Source: Avena insularis (taxonomy: Eukaryota > Streptophyta > Magnoliopsida > Poales > Poaceae). From it: DNA of 64,000 bases. The translations under genes were made by a program, and so were the position numbers. Numbering within the stretch: position 1 is the stretch's first letter; each line of letters starts with the position of its first letter. The stretch spans positions 306,381,132 to 306,445,131 of the forward strand of contig CM042689.1 of the NCBI GenBank assembly GCA_023614405.1, read 5' to 3'. The notes below the pieces were generated by a model, which was not told the origin of the DNA, did not search any database, and saw nothing but the letters and a program-made list of their open reading frames with translations. Below are positions 46,830 through 58,322 of the stretch, piece by piece.

Positions 46830-47463
46830 CTACTGGGTGTGGGCCATCTCATGGCTCCTACTGTAGGCATCATACTGTCCCTTGTGAGTGTCGATGCCCA
46901 TGCGTAGGATATGCCTCTGAAACCAGTTGAGATGCTTGACCTCACGTGCCATTGGGGACACCGCGGGACGACGACCACTAGCCCTTGTATCACGCATGAA
47001 GGACTCGGGGGCAGTGGAAGGGTGAGAGGTCTTCTGAGCCTTGTTGTAGATCTTCTTGGGCTTGTGGACACCATCCAAACCAGTACCAAAATCCTCATGT
47101 GGCAACATGTGCTTGATGAACATCATAATAAAGGGAGCATACGGTATGGAGAGCCGGTTGCACATAGCATCGGTCATCTCATGATAGATATAATCCATAA
47201 CATCCAATTTGTAACCTATAGCTAAACCAGCATTGGTGGCACACTCATGTGCAAAAGCAAGCAAAGGAATCAGGTGACCACGAATCTTATCATTGTCCCC
47301 CCCACTTGGAGAGATGCTATCCTGAAACAAGCCAACAAGAGCGGCATACAAAGGAGAAAGTCCAGCAAAGGTACCAGCAATGCCATCAGACGTCAGGAAC
47401 GCAGCAAGAACAATGTCCTTGGATGGCTTGAGCAGAGAAATGATGCGGTGGCCAGAAGCTGTG

Positions 47464-48936
47464 TGATACGTCCAATTTGCATCACCATTATATATCATAA
47501 TTTGCCTCTATTCATTGATATATTTCATATTAAGAGGTGATACTTATGTCTTTTCATATGTTTTTGCATGTTGGATGATTCTTGGAGGATGAACTGCCGC
47601 AGTCATGTTTTTGATGGAAAAAGAGGTGTTTTGATGCAATTTCGTGAAGATCAGGAAAATACTAGAAAAACCATGGAAAATAATATTTTCTCAAAAGACG
47701 AAGGAAGCCAGAAGGGGAGGCGGAGTTGGGCCACAGGGGGCACACCCCCCAGGCATGGGTCCCCCTGCCCCGCGCCTGGAGGAGGTGTGGCCCACCTGGC
47801 CGGCCTCCGACTCCGCCCTCTCGCCTATATCTTCTCCTCGAAACCCTAAAACACGAGGAGCAACCACAGAAAGATTCCCCCGCCTCTGCGGGGTGGAAAA
47901 CACCGAGAGAGAAAGAGCTCTCCGGCAGACAGATTTCTGTCGGGGAAATTCTTCCCCGGAGGGGAGATCATCGCCATCAACACTATCATCAAGCTAGACT
48001 TCATCGGGATCATCATCATCATCCACACCATCATCTCCACTAGCACCATCATCACCACTCCGTCCCGCTGTAACAATTGTGTTGGATCTTGCATTAGTTC
48101 TTAGGGTAAACTTTCCCAGTATTGATTACTACTGTAGTTGATGCTTGTGAGTGGAACCATTGGATTATTGTTTATGTTCATATTGTTACCATCACCATAT
48201 CATCTTTGATCTTGATCCATATGATGTCTTGTGAGTAGTTCATTTAGTTCTTGAGGACATGGGAGAAGTCATGTTGTTAGTAGTGGATTTGTGTTGAGAT
48301 ATTATTCAATGGTTTAGTATTTAAGTTGTGGTGTTATTCTTCTAGTGGTGCCATGTGAACGTCGACTACATGATACTTCACCATTTATGGGCCTAGGGGA
48401 ATGCATTATGTATTTTGCTACTAATTGTGGGGTTGCCGGAGTGACAGAAACCTGAACCCCCGTTAGGACACCATTGCACAAGGAAGCATAGGATCTTAGA
48501 TTTTAAGGCTGTGGTTAGGTTTATATCTTAATTACTTTCCTGTAGTTGCGGATGCTTGTAGGGGGTTTAATCAAAAGTATGTATTAGTCCAAGTAAGGTC
48601 GGTACATTAGCACAGGTTCACCCACACAACACTTACAACACCAAAGAAGGGTACTCAACTATTTGAAGCGAAAGCACTTGACAGAATTCCCATGTGTCCT
48701 CAAGAACATTTGGTCCTTATAAGTATTTCCAACGGCTTGTCCTTTGCTAAGAAAGGATTGGGCCACTTGTTGCAGTTGTTCGTTGCCATTATTACTTGCA
48801 CTTTGTTTCTTTGCTTTATCAGAAAACCCCTAAAAATATGTTTGCTAAGTATTTACAGAGATTTCCTGCTCCATACCACTAGTCAACATCTTCTGCTCCT
48901 CGTTGGGATCGACACTCCTATTTATCGAAAGTACTA
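47464..48936 (+). mobile_element. Gypsy solo LTR in accessory ORF
   Basis: Starts TGATACGTCCAATTTGCATC, the common 5' end of a grass gypsy LTR group, and is 1473 bp long. A perfect 5-bp duplication CTGTG flanks it (47459-47463 and 48937-48941). The 3' end reads ...GTACTA rather than the usual CA. The host reading frame resumes across it, confirming the boundaries. No internal gypsy sequence remains, so it is a product of LTR-LTR recombination. A CAT/ATC simple repeat sits at 47996-48060. Confidence 0.85.
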
Positions 48937-49550
48937 CTGTGTTACGCCCATGAAAGGCATACCTAAGGACCTGACCAAAGATACAAAAGTCTGACTATAT
49001 CATAGTTGTCCCGGTCATCCACTTCATGGTGCGAAGCTCATCTCCGCAGATCACAAGGGTAGAGAAAAACTGCTTCACAACAGAGGAGTCATAGTGGCAC
49101 TTAAGTGTCATAAGGTGATGCAGCCCCATATTATTAGTCACATCCAAGGCCTCATGAAGTCTTGCCTTGCTCTGAGACTCAGTCATATTCAGAGGATGCA
49201 TTGGGCGAATCTTGAGAGTATCATAAACATCATCATGAATGGACCAAAAGTGGGAGCACGAAAACATGGGATCCTCTAGAGGACCATCACTGTCAGCCTC
49301 GGCATAATAATCAATGTGGCGAATGGAGGAGTACGCAATGCTGTCCATGGCCTTGTAGTTGGGTAGGGACTACTTGCCCTTGCCCTTGTGATATGCAACC
49401 TCTTGGCTTTCCTTGCTTCCTCGACCATCCATTCAGACTCTCTTGCCAACATGCGGACTTTAGTTTCGTCAACAAACTTACCCTCTGCGTTGGGCCTGAG
49501 ATACCGGGCACGGGGACGATGCTTGTAGGTCTTAGGAGCACTTGAACCAC

Positions 49551-49891
49551 CTGTGAAAAGCATGGGATAGGTAGCATGGGGATAAACACACACACAAGTC
49601 CAAGAGGAATATTAGAAATAGAAGGAAAACAATCCATGGTCCAAAGATGTGCATTATGAAAATCTGAGACAAACCAGAACAGGCAGTGAACCTCCAGGAC
49701 GGATTATCCGGCCCTGGCCGCCCCCCCAAATTCTCTGGTTCGGCCCAGATTCACCATCGCAATACAGATCGGGCAACATGGTTGCAATACTACTGAATCT
49801 AACAAGCAAGGAAAACACAAAGTAGCTTCTACAACGAGATTTCCACCACAAACAATGACTTCCATACAAAGGAGATGGATGAGGGAGTTAC
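49551..49891 (-). other. Predicted intron in the Sirevirus accessory ORF
   Basis: 341 bases with GTAACTCC at the 5' end and CTTTTCACAG at the 3' end on the minus strand. It contains in-frame stops and an LTR-type palindrome (CGGATTATCCGG, near 49701). Splicing is inferred from the junction alone. Confidence 0.5.
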
Positions 49892-49901
49892 CCTCACTCA
49901 T

Positions 49902-50857
49902 TGGAGGAAAGGCTCGAAGGAGAAGGTACCGGAGGCGAGGGGAAGAAGATCCAGGGAGAGCCCGGAGAATCCGATGGTCGAATCGACTCCGGGGAGGGGC
50001 GGAGGCTCCGGGGGCGGCTTGGGGCAGGGCATGGGTTGCGAGAGGACTGGCTGCTCTGTTTGAGCCCTTCCTCCTCGAGCCCAGCCCTTAAAGGGCAGAT
50101 TCTCCCAGGGGCGTATTATCCGGCCCCCACTTGGGGCGGATAGTCCGCCCCCCTCTGAAATTTCTGTCAGCACAAATTCAGGCCGGAGCACTCCTTGCAA
50201 AACCCCTCGCAAGTATAAAAGGACTTGTGTGCAAGAATAGATGGTTCAAGGAGAGAAAAAATCTTGGGTTTAGAGCAACACACTGAGATGGTACTGCACA
50301 CCCAAAATTGCAAGAACAAATCAACTAAAAGCCAAAATTGGGTGTGTTTTCCATAAGAACAAGAGATATGTAAGAAAATCCAAAGAGAGCCAATAGAAAC
50401 CAACTCTTCTCAAGGAAGAGGGCGGTGGCCAAAGCCACCATATTGGAGCGCATGGCATGACACCGTCAAGATGTATCTTGAGTTCAAAACCAATGCTCAT
50501 CGATGACCCACATATCACAAAATGATATTAAGGGAAATGATTTTTCTTGCTTTTGGCATTATGGGGGGAGGGCTAGCCCAATCAATTAGGACCACACTCC
50601 CCCTATGTCTATGCCTACATCTAAACCAAATATATGAAGAAGTGTAAGTGAGTATGAAAGGGTAGTCAAGCCAAGCTCCTTGAATCTATGATATTTAGCT
50701 CATTCCTTAAATAACAAAATCTTGATTCATCAAGTGGCTTCGTGAAGATATCAGCAAGTTGGTTCTTCGTGCTCACAAAATATAGGGCAATATCGCCACG
50801 AGCAACATGATCCCGAATGAAATGACTACGAATCTCAATATGTTTTGTTCTTGTATG
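49902..50857 (-). other. Spacer between pol and accessory ORF
   Basis: No conserved coding text. It contains palindromes of the LTR type near 50095-50155 and a polypurine block at 50597-50604. It could hold the leader of an accessory-ORF transcript. Confidence 0.45.
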
Positions 50858-52837
50858 CTACACTTGATTGTAAGCAATTTTAATAGCACTTTCATTGTCA
50901 CATAGAAGAGGCACTTTGTCACAATTGACACCATATTTCTTTAAAGTTTGCCTCATCCATAATAATTGTGTACAAGCACTTGCAGCAACAACATATTCAG
51001 CTTCGGCGATTGAGAGTGATATGCAATTTTGTTTCTTCGAAGACCAACACACTAGAGACCTGCCCAAGAATTGACATGCACCAGAAGTTGATTTTCGATC
51101 ATCCTTTTCACCAACCCAATATGAATCAGTGTAACCACATAGAGATAAACTCGAGCCTTTGGGATACCATAAACCAAAATTTGGGGAATGAACCAAATAT
51201 CTGAAGATTCTATTGACCGCCACTAAGTGGCTTTCTTTTGGAACGGCTTGATACCTTGCACACACTCCTACACTCAACAAGATATCGGGTCTAGATGCGC
51301 AAAGGTAAAGGAGGGAGCCTATCATGGATCGGTATACCTTTTGGTCCACGTCTTTACCCTTTGGATTAAGCTCAAGATGACATTTAGTTTGCATTGGAGT
51401 AGCAACGCCATTGAGATCCGTCATCTTGAACCTCTTGAGCATGTCTTGGATGTATTTAGCTTGATTAATGAAGGTTCCTTCTCTAAGTTGCTTGATCTCG
51501 AATCCAAAAAAGAACCTTAATTCTCCCATCATAGACATCTCAAACATGTCAGTCATAAGATTTGAAAATTCATGATTAAAAGCTTGGTTAGTAGAGCCAA
51601 AAATGATGTCGTCTACAGATAGTTGGCATACAAAAAGGTCCCCATTAACCTTCTTAGTAAAAAGAGTGGGATCGATTTTCCCAACTTCGAATCCACGGTC
51701 TAACAAAAGCTCTTTAAGGTGCTCATACCATGCACGTGGGGCTTGTTTAAGGCCATAGAGCTCCTTATCAAGTTTGTAAACATGGTTCGGAAATTTGGGA
51801 TCCTAAAATCCCGGGGGGTTTTGACGTATACCAACTCATGTAGTGGACCATTAAGAAAAGCACTCTTAACATCCATTTGCTATAATTTAAAAGTATGATG
51901 AGCAGCATAAGCAAGAAGTATACAGATGGACTCAAGGCGAGCCACAGGAGCATAAGTTTTGCCGAAATCAATGCCTTCCACTTGAGAGAATCCTTGAGCC
52001 ACTAGCCTTGCTTTATTCCTTACAACAATGTCATTTTCATCTTGTTTGTTCTTTAAAATCCACTTGGTGCCGGTAACATTGCGGCATTCCTTTGGTTTCT
52101 CTACGAGCTTCCAAACCTTGTTACACTCGAAGTTATTTATTTCTTCATGCATTGCAACCACCCAATCGGGATCTTCAAGAGCATCAAAGACCTTCTTTGG
52201 TTCAACCATGGAAATGTGTGCTTGATGATCATAGAAGCTGGCAAATTCTCTTCTAGTAGACACTCTTCTTCTTATATCACCTATAACCTTGTCAAGAGTG
52301 TGGCCCCTTAACTCAAGGTTCTGATCAGCGCGAGCTTTGCGACGAGCCTCAATTTCCTTGTTTCTAGAAGGAGTTGATTCAACATTTGGATCCTTGTCTT
52401 GGCCACTACCTTTCCCTTGATCTTGATCTGAGTTGATAACAAGAGACTGTTGTTGTTCTGGTTCTTCAGGGCCGGACAATCCGCCCGTGGGTGGGGCTGG
52501 ACTTTCCGGACTGGGAGATGCGGCTGCATTTTCTTCTTCCTGAGTGTCCCTGGCAGAACTTGGAGTGCCAGGGCCGGATAATCCGCCCCTTGGGGCTGGA
52601 GAATCCGTCTTGGTATTTTCTAGACTTGTTCGCTCTTCATGATGTCCCCTGGAACGAGTTGGAGTGTCAGGGGCGGACAGTCCGCCCCTTGGAGGGGCAG
52701 ATAGTCCGGCCTGGGACTACCATTTTGCCTATAAGACTGGTGATCTTCAGGAGGTTGTGGTGTTGGTGCAGAGGTTTCTCCAGCAGTATGGGCTTGTTGA
52801 TCTTGTGTAGATGAGGGATCCACTTTAGTGGAGCATT
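50858..52837 (-). pseudogene. pol: Sirevirus pol: linker, RT and RNase H
   Basis: Continues after the solo LTR with the reading frame resuming across the target duplication. The Pro/Ser-rich linker (52837-52480) contains GC-rich palindromes also found in the LTRs. RT begins near 52150 ([40 protein letters not shown]) and stops at 51880. The second half (51706-50858) has LSVDDIIFG at the active site, where Ser replaces the usual Tyr before VDD, followed by RT thumb and RNase H (GYTDSYWVGEKDDRKSTSG). In the RNase H motif the second Asp is changed to Tyr. Enzyme activity is doubtful on both counts. Confidence 0.88.
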
Positions 52838-54517
52838 TGTTGGAATTATGCCCTAGAGGCAATAATAAAGATGTTATTATTATAATTCTTGTTCATGATA
52901 ATGTTTATATTCCATGCTAGAATTGTATTAAGCGGAAACTTTAATACTTGTGTGGTTTGTGAACAACGCCGTGTCCCTAGTATGCCTCTATGGACTAGCT
53001 CATTGATTAATGATGGTTAAGGTTTCCTAACCATGGACATGAGTTGTCAATTAATAATGAGATCATATCATTGGGATAATGATATGGTGGACAGACCCAA
53101 ACTAAGCGAAGCAATTAGATCGTGTCATCGTGTTCGTCTTTGCGAAGCTTTTCTTATGTCAAATATTGTATTCTTTAGACCATGAGATAATACAACTCCC
53201 TGGTATCGGAAGAAAGCTTTGAGGTCATCAAACGTCTTCCTATGAGAGGGTGATCATAAAGGTGTCTCTCAGGTGATCGGAAAGTATCTGTTGGGTTGTA
53301 TGTATCGAGATGGAATTTGTCCTCCCAAGTCGGAGATATACTTGGGCCCACTCGGTAATCGATATCAACACCGCTTGCAAGCATGTGGTTAAGGAGTTAA
53401 TCACAAAGTGATATCGGATTAGAGACCGAGTAAAGTACTTGCTGTGAACGAGATTGAACTAGGTATGACGGTACCGACGATCGAATCTCGGGCAAGTAAA
53501 ATATCGCGAGACGAAGGGAATATATATATGGGATTGATTGAATCCTGGCATCGTGGTTCATCCGATATGATCATCGATGAATGTGTGGAGTCAATATGGG
53601 TTTCTGTGCCCCGCTGTTGATTATTGATAGAAGATCATGTCGCATATTCTCGAACCAGGTCACACACTTAACGTGTCTCGACGCTAGGATAGATTGGATA
53701 ATTGGTTTATGAGTTTTGTTCGAGTCTCGGATGGGATCCGGATATTACGAGAGGTTCGGAGTGGTCGAGAATAAGATTCATATAAGGCGGCAGTTTTTGG
53801 AGTTCGAATTGTTCCAAGGTTAATCGGTATTGTCTGAAGCTTCTAGAACCTTCGGAAGGGGCCAACGTGGCCACACCTTCCGGGAGGGGGCATGGGCCTA
53901 TGAGGGAGTGCCCTGGCCGTATTGGGCCAGGGGCACAAGGCCCCATAGGGCCCAGCCGGCCAAAGAGGGTTTAAACTCGAGATAGAGCTTCTAGAAGGGG
54001 GGGTTTCCTTGCCCCCCACTCCTTATCCTTTGGGGCCGCCGGTTTGGGCTTGGGGAGGGAGGGCTGCGCCCCCTCTATATAAAGAGGGGTGGGGCGCACC
54101 AACCCCCACACCTTCCCTCCAACCCTAGCCCTTCCTCCTCTCTCCTCCCATTGTTTGTAGGCGAAGCCCTGCTGCAGAAATTCTCCACCATATACACCAC
54201 GCCGTCGTGTTGTAGATCCAATCCATCTCTCCACCATACTTGCTGGTACGAGGAAGGAGGATACGTCGAGGTTCTGCACGTGTGCATCTCACGGAGGCAC
54301 CGCCACTTGTGGTGCTAGATCGGATCGGATCGCGAGGAGGAGAAGCGAGTACGACTACATCACCCACGTTAAACGAGCGTTCCGCTGTGCGAATCTTCAA
54401 GGGTATGAAGATCTAATCCAATCTCTCTCGTTGTTTGCATCTCCTAGATTAGATCTTGGCTTTCCCTCTGTTCGCATCCGTAGAAAATTTTGATTTACTA
54501 TGCCGCGAAACCCTTCA
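52838..54517 (+). mobile_element. BARE/Angela-like solo LTR in Sirevirus pol
   Basis: Starts TGTTGGAATTATGCCCTAGA, ends ACCCTTCA and is 1680 bp long, flanked by a perfect GCATT duplication (52833-52837 and 54518-54522). The start is typical of BARE/Angela LTRs. A TATATAAA box lies at 54076-54083. It interrupts pol between integrase and RT, and the frame resumes on the other side. Confidence 0.9.
54076..54083 (+). promoter_or_regulatory. TATA box of solo LTR
   Basis: TATATAAA in a GC-rich context, in the same relative place as in the other Angela-like LTRs. A solo LTR keeps its promoter and could still start transcription, here antisense to the Sirevirus pol. Confidence 0.5.
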
Positions 54518-55942
54518 GCATTGTCCTTCCCGATCCTCCACAAGGGGTTCCTCAATGGGGCGGAAAAATCCCACGCCCATTTTTCTTATGGCATCTTGGG
54601 GTATTTCAACATATGCACCACAAACATCAACTTGCCCCACACGGGAGACATCATTTTCATCGATTTCCATACTACAAGATTCTACAACAATTCGGGAGAG
54701 CTTGTTATAGACTCTATAAGTGTGGGATTCGGCACCGTAACCAACAAAAATACCTTCTAAAGCCTTAGACTCAAATTTAGACAAGCGGACTCCTTTGATG
54801 AGAAAGAAACAGTTACAATTGAATACCCCAAGTACGAAATGTTGGGCTTGTTACCGGTAAGTATTTCATACAGAGTTTTGTCCAAGATCTTAGTGGAGGT
54901 AGAGCCGATTTGATGAGTGACAAGCGGTGGATATGGCTTCAGCCCAAAAGTTGTAAGGATACTTGAATTCAACCAACATTGATCTAGCCATATCCATCAA
55001 AGTGCGGTTCTTCCTCTCGGCTACACCATTTTGTTGAGGGGTGTACATAGCGGAATATTGATGTCTTATCCCCTTTTCACATAGAAATTCATTTAATGTG
55101 TAGTTCTTAAACTCGGAGCCGTTGTCACTTATTATTGCCAAAATGGGGACATTGTGTTGACGCTGAACCTCATTGGCGAAGTCAATGACAGTTTGTTGAG
55201 TCTCACTCTTTAGCTTGAAGAAATAGACCCATGTGTATCTTGAGTAATTATCGACTATCACCAAGCAATATTTCTTCCCACTAAGGCTAGCATGAGATGG
55301 AGGACCAAATAAGTCCACATGAAGTAACTCCAAGATCCTTTTTGAGGATACAATAGTTTTTCTCTTGTGGGGAGAGTCATGCATCTTGCCTTCAACAAAA
55401 GCCCTGCAAACATGGTCTTTGGCAAAGGAAACATTGTATTTTAGTCCAAGGATGTGGCCACCCTTGTGAAGACTTTGTAAAGTTCTCATGTTGACATGGG
55501 CTAAACGGTGACGCCACAGCCAGCCCACGTCGGCCTTTTCGAATAAGCACATCGGACCCAAAGTGGTTTTCCCCGAAAAGTCCACCACATACAGGTCATT
55601 TTCGACGTACCCAACAAAAGTGACCTTTAGAGACTTGCTCCACAAGAGTACCACTAAATCATCATCAATGAAAACAGCAAAGCCCATCTTACCAAGGGCA
55701 CGAACAGAAAGTAAATTGTAACCAAGGGTCGCAACAAGCATGACGTCCACGAGAGAGATATCGTGGGCGAACACAACCTTGCCAAGACCCAATACCTCAG
55801 ATTTAGACTTATCACCATAGGATACTATAATATGGTCATGATTGGGTCGCATCTCCGTGATGATCTCCTTGCTTCCGGTTATATCACTAGTGCACCCACT
55901 ATCCAGCACCCATTTAGACCCACCGGAAGCATAGCCCTGCAA
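54518..55942 (-). pseudogene. pol: Sirevirus pol: protease and integrase
   Basis: A 350-codon open stretch (55942-54890) contains the aspartic protease motif (KWVLDSGCTSDITG), the zinc-binding pre-integrase region (WRHRLAHVNMRTLQSLHKGG) and the integrase core with all three acidic residues in context (LLHVDLFGP, ISDNGSEFKN, YTPQQNGVAERKN). It is then frameshifted near 54900, and integrase C-terminal text continues in other frames (FESKALEGIFVGYGAESHTY) down to the solo LTR at 54517. The catalytic core looks complete, but the polyprotein is broken. Confidence 0.88.
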
Positions 55943-55947
55943 GAGAA

Positions 55948-58270
55948 TTACTTCTTAGTTTTAGGTACCCATTTTTCAATGGGTACTCTCATGTTAGTAA
56001 CAAGGGTATTTGGAACCCAAATAGACCAAGCAACATATTCATCAAAAGGACCAACATAATAAGCATAAACATCACCATAGTAATCACAAAAAAGTTTATA
56101 ATTTGGATTGTGAGACCCTGCAAAACCAATATGGTCAGTTTTGTCTTTTATGACATTCTTCTCAACGGTGTTTGTCTTTGCTTGTTCACTCTTGGTCGTC
56201 TTCTTCTTGTTATTCTTCTTATTGGACTTGGTGACATATACATGTCCCTCTTTTCCAAGATTTGATCTTTGCTTGCCAAGAATATCATCAAGTACACCCT
56301 TACCATTGGGAGTGGTGTCATTGACAAGCTCATCTTCCACCCTAGCATTTTTCTTGTGAATATATGTTGATTTAGATGTGCTAGGAACATCATACTTGGT
56401 CAATCGAATTTGGAGCTGATTATGCGACTCGTTAAGAATGGAGAATTCACTTTTAAAAGCCTTGTGAGCAATGTCAAGTTTCTCAAATTCCTCAGAGAGT
56501 CTAGCATGAGCAGCCCCAAAGTCAACCTTTTCTTTCTTTAGCTTCTTTGTTTTTGCTACTGTATTGTCACGTTACTTAACAAGCTTTGTCACTATTTCTT
56601 CATGTGACTCCTCAATAGACTCAAGCCTCTCTTCAAGAGAAATCCAAGCCTCTTCTTCTAGAGCATTTTTTAAGGATGCAATTTCCATTGCATCCTCCCT
56701 TTCAATCCTGGCCTTTCCTTCAAGAAGCACTTCATTTTGGGCCAGCTGGTCCATAAGAGCCTCAAAATATATTTTGTGCTCACCTTGCAAGTTAGTGAAG
56801 AAATAGTTCAAAGCAATAATTTCTTCTTTAACCTTAAGACTAGTAGGATCATCCATGTCAATCATAGCCTTAGGAAAAGAAGTGTTAGAAGATGATACCT
56901 CGGAACCTCTTGCCATGAGACAAGTAGCATTCTTGTTGATGATGTTTTTGTTCGGAGAGTCGAAGAGAGATGTTGGTGTAGATGTGGTGACTATATAAAC
57001 CACCTCTCGAGAGCTATCATCCTTGTCTTCGTCTTCACTTCCTGAAGTATATTCTTCTTGGGCCACTAGAACAATCTTTGGTTGCTTCTTGGAAGGAGCA
57101 TTCTTCTTCACAAATTTTTTCTTTCATGGAGCCTTTGAATTTTCCTTGAGAATGAGTCTTCCTCCATTATCTTCCCTACTTTGATAAGGACACTCGGCTA
57201 CAAAGTGCAGCCGGTCTCCACAGTTGAAACAAGTTCTTATCTTGGGACCATTTTCCCTTCTTTCATTTGCTCCACTCTTGCGTTCTAGTTCAGACTTGGC
57301 TTTGGCTGGATCCCAATGGATCGTGCACGAGCATCTTCGACATTCTTGGCAGCCACTTTGAAAGTTGCCATCTCTTGCATTACCTCATTGGATGTCATTA
57401 GGTGGTAGTTATGCCTTCCTTGGAGACTCTTCAAATCTGTGGGCTTAAATGGCATAAGAGCACTGACATACTTGCGCTTGATTCAAGCATCATCAACATG
57501 AGAGGCACCATGATTTCTGAAAGTGGTGGCTATTGACTTGAGCCTCCTATACATGTCCTCGTGGTATTCTCCATCCAACATATAGAATCCTTCACCTTCA
57601 TTACTCAAAGCATCATATCTATTTCATCTCATGCTTTCATTTCCAATGAAGATCTCGGTGAGGGCATCCCAAGATTCCTTAGTTGTGTTGAGATGCTCAA
57701 TGTGTGGCATGTCTTTGGTACCCACACCAAGCTAAATCATGTGTAGAGCCGTTGCATTGAGTTGACTGTCCACAACCTCTCTTCTTGTTAGGTTATTGGT
57801 ATCTCCAACATGAAGACCATTCTCTATGATTTTCCACAACTCAATGGAGAGCTGCACACATGAGACTTCATCAAAAATTTCCATTGATTAAAAGAAGATG
57901 CTGAAAGTTTGTGCGGATCACACCTATTATGTATATGAGGGTGTGGGATAGGTGGATCAGGCGAATACACATGGGAAACCTCATTGTATCCTTCCTTACC
58001 ACTATACTTTTTTGAGGAGGAGCTCTTGCTAGTGCCATCACCAACCACTTCGTTCTCTTTGGAATCGGTTTTACCCGTTTCCTTGGATTGTGGAGTGGTA
58101 GCCTCAGAGGCAGATGGAGGTGATGTTGCGGATGGGGAGAGACGCATTATCATTTGACGCATCTCTTCCATTTTAGCCTCCATGGAACTAATCAAGGTTG
58201 TTTCCAACGTCTTGAGATTGTTCATGGTGACTAACTCCGAAGCATCACTCACATCTCCCTTGGAACCCAT
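55948..58270 (-). pseudogene. gag: Sirevirus Gag, fragmented
   Basis: Starts ATG at 58270 (MGSKGDVSDASELVTMNNLK). The first frame closes at 57824 after SSFNQWKFLMKSHVC, the typical gag entry region. The middle is out of frame and contains a CCHC knuckle near 57176-57232 (CFNCGDRLHFVAECP). From 57111 an open stretch of 179 codons is acidic and coiled-coil-like (EIASLKNALEEEAWISLEER). The last part (56403-55948) is Lys-rich (KSNKKNNKKKTTKSEQAKT) and ends VPIEKWVPKTKK. Several frameshifts separate these blocks. The terminal stop lies six bases before the next open frame, which is in a different frame. Confidence 0.75.
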
Positions 58271-58305
58271 ACTTCTCTTAGGCGGTTAAGCCTGAATTAA
58301 GATCC

Positions 58306-58320
58306 GGGGATCTGATACCA
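58306..58320 (-). promoter_or_regulatory. Primer-binding site of Maximus-like Sirevirus
   Basis: TGGTATCAGATCCCC on the minus strand, two bases inside the 5' LTR. It matches the Met-tRNA-type site of the other copia elements for the first nine bases. Confidence 0.85.
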
Positions 58321-58322
58321 AT

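Larger units (their letters stand above)
46830..49901 (-). pseudogene. Sirevirus 3' accessory ORF (env-like position), predicted spliced
   Basis: Lies downstream of pol, where Sireviruses may carry an extra gene. A short exon (49901-49892, MSEG start) with a GTAACT donor is joined to exon 2 at 49550 after a TTTTCACAG acceptor; exon 2 begins GSSAPKTYKHRPRARYLRP. Further on come YHKGKGK, a TAG, DSIAYSSIRHIDYYAEADSD, LKCHYDSSVVKQFFSTLV, LRTMKWMTGTT and a second TAG at 48995-48997. After the solo LTR the frame resumes with ASGHRIISLLKPSKDIVLAA, QDSISPSGGDNDKIRGHL and ends MAHTQ at 46830. It resembles the putative plant transposon protein domain and the ORF at 62800-64000. There is no obvious membrane segment. 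At least one frameshift and two stops make it defective. Confidence 0.7.

Noticed and set aside
46830..49901. Accessory ORF as a true retroviral envelope gene
   Set aside because: No signal peptide, membrane segment or cleavage motif is visible; position alone does not justify the label.
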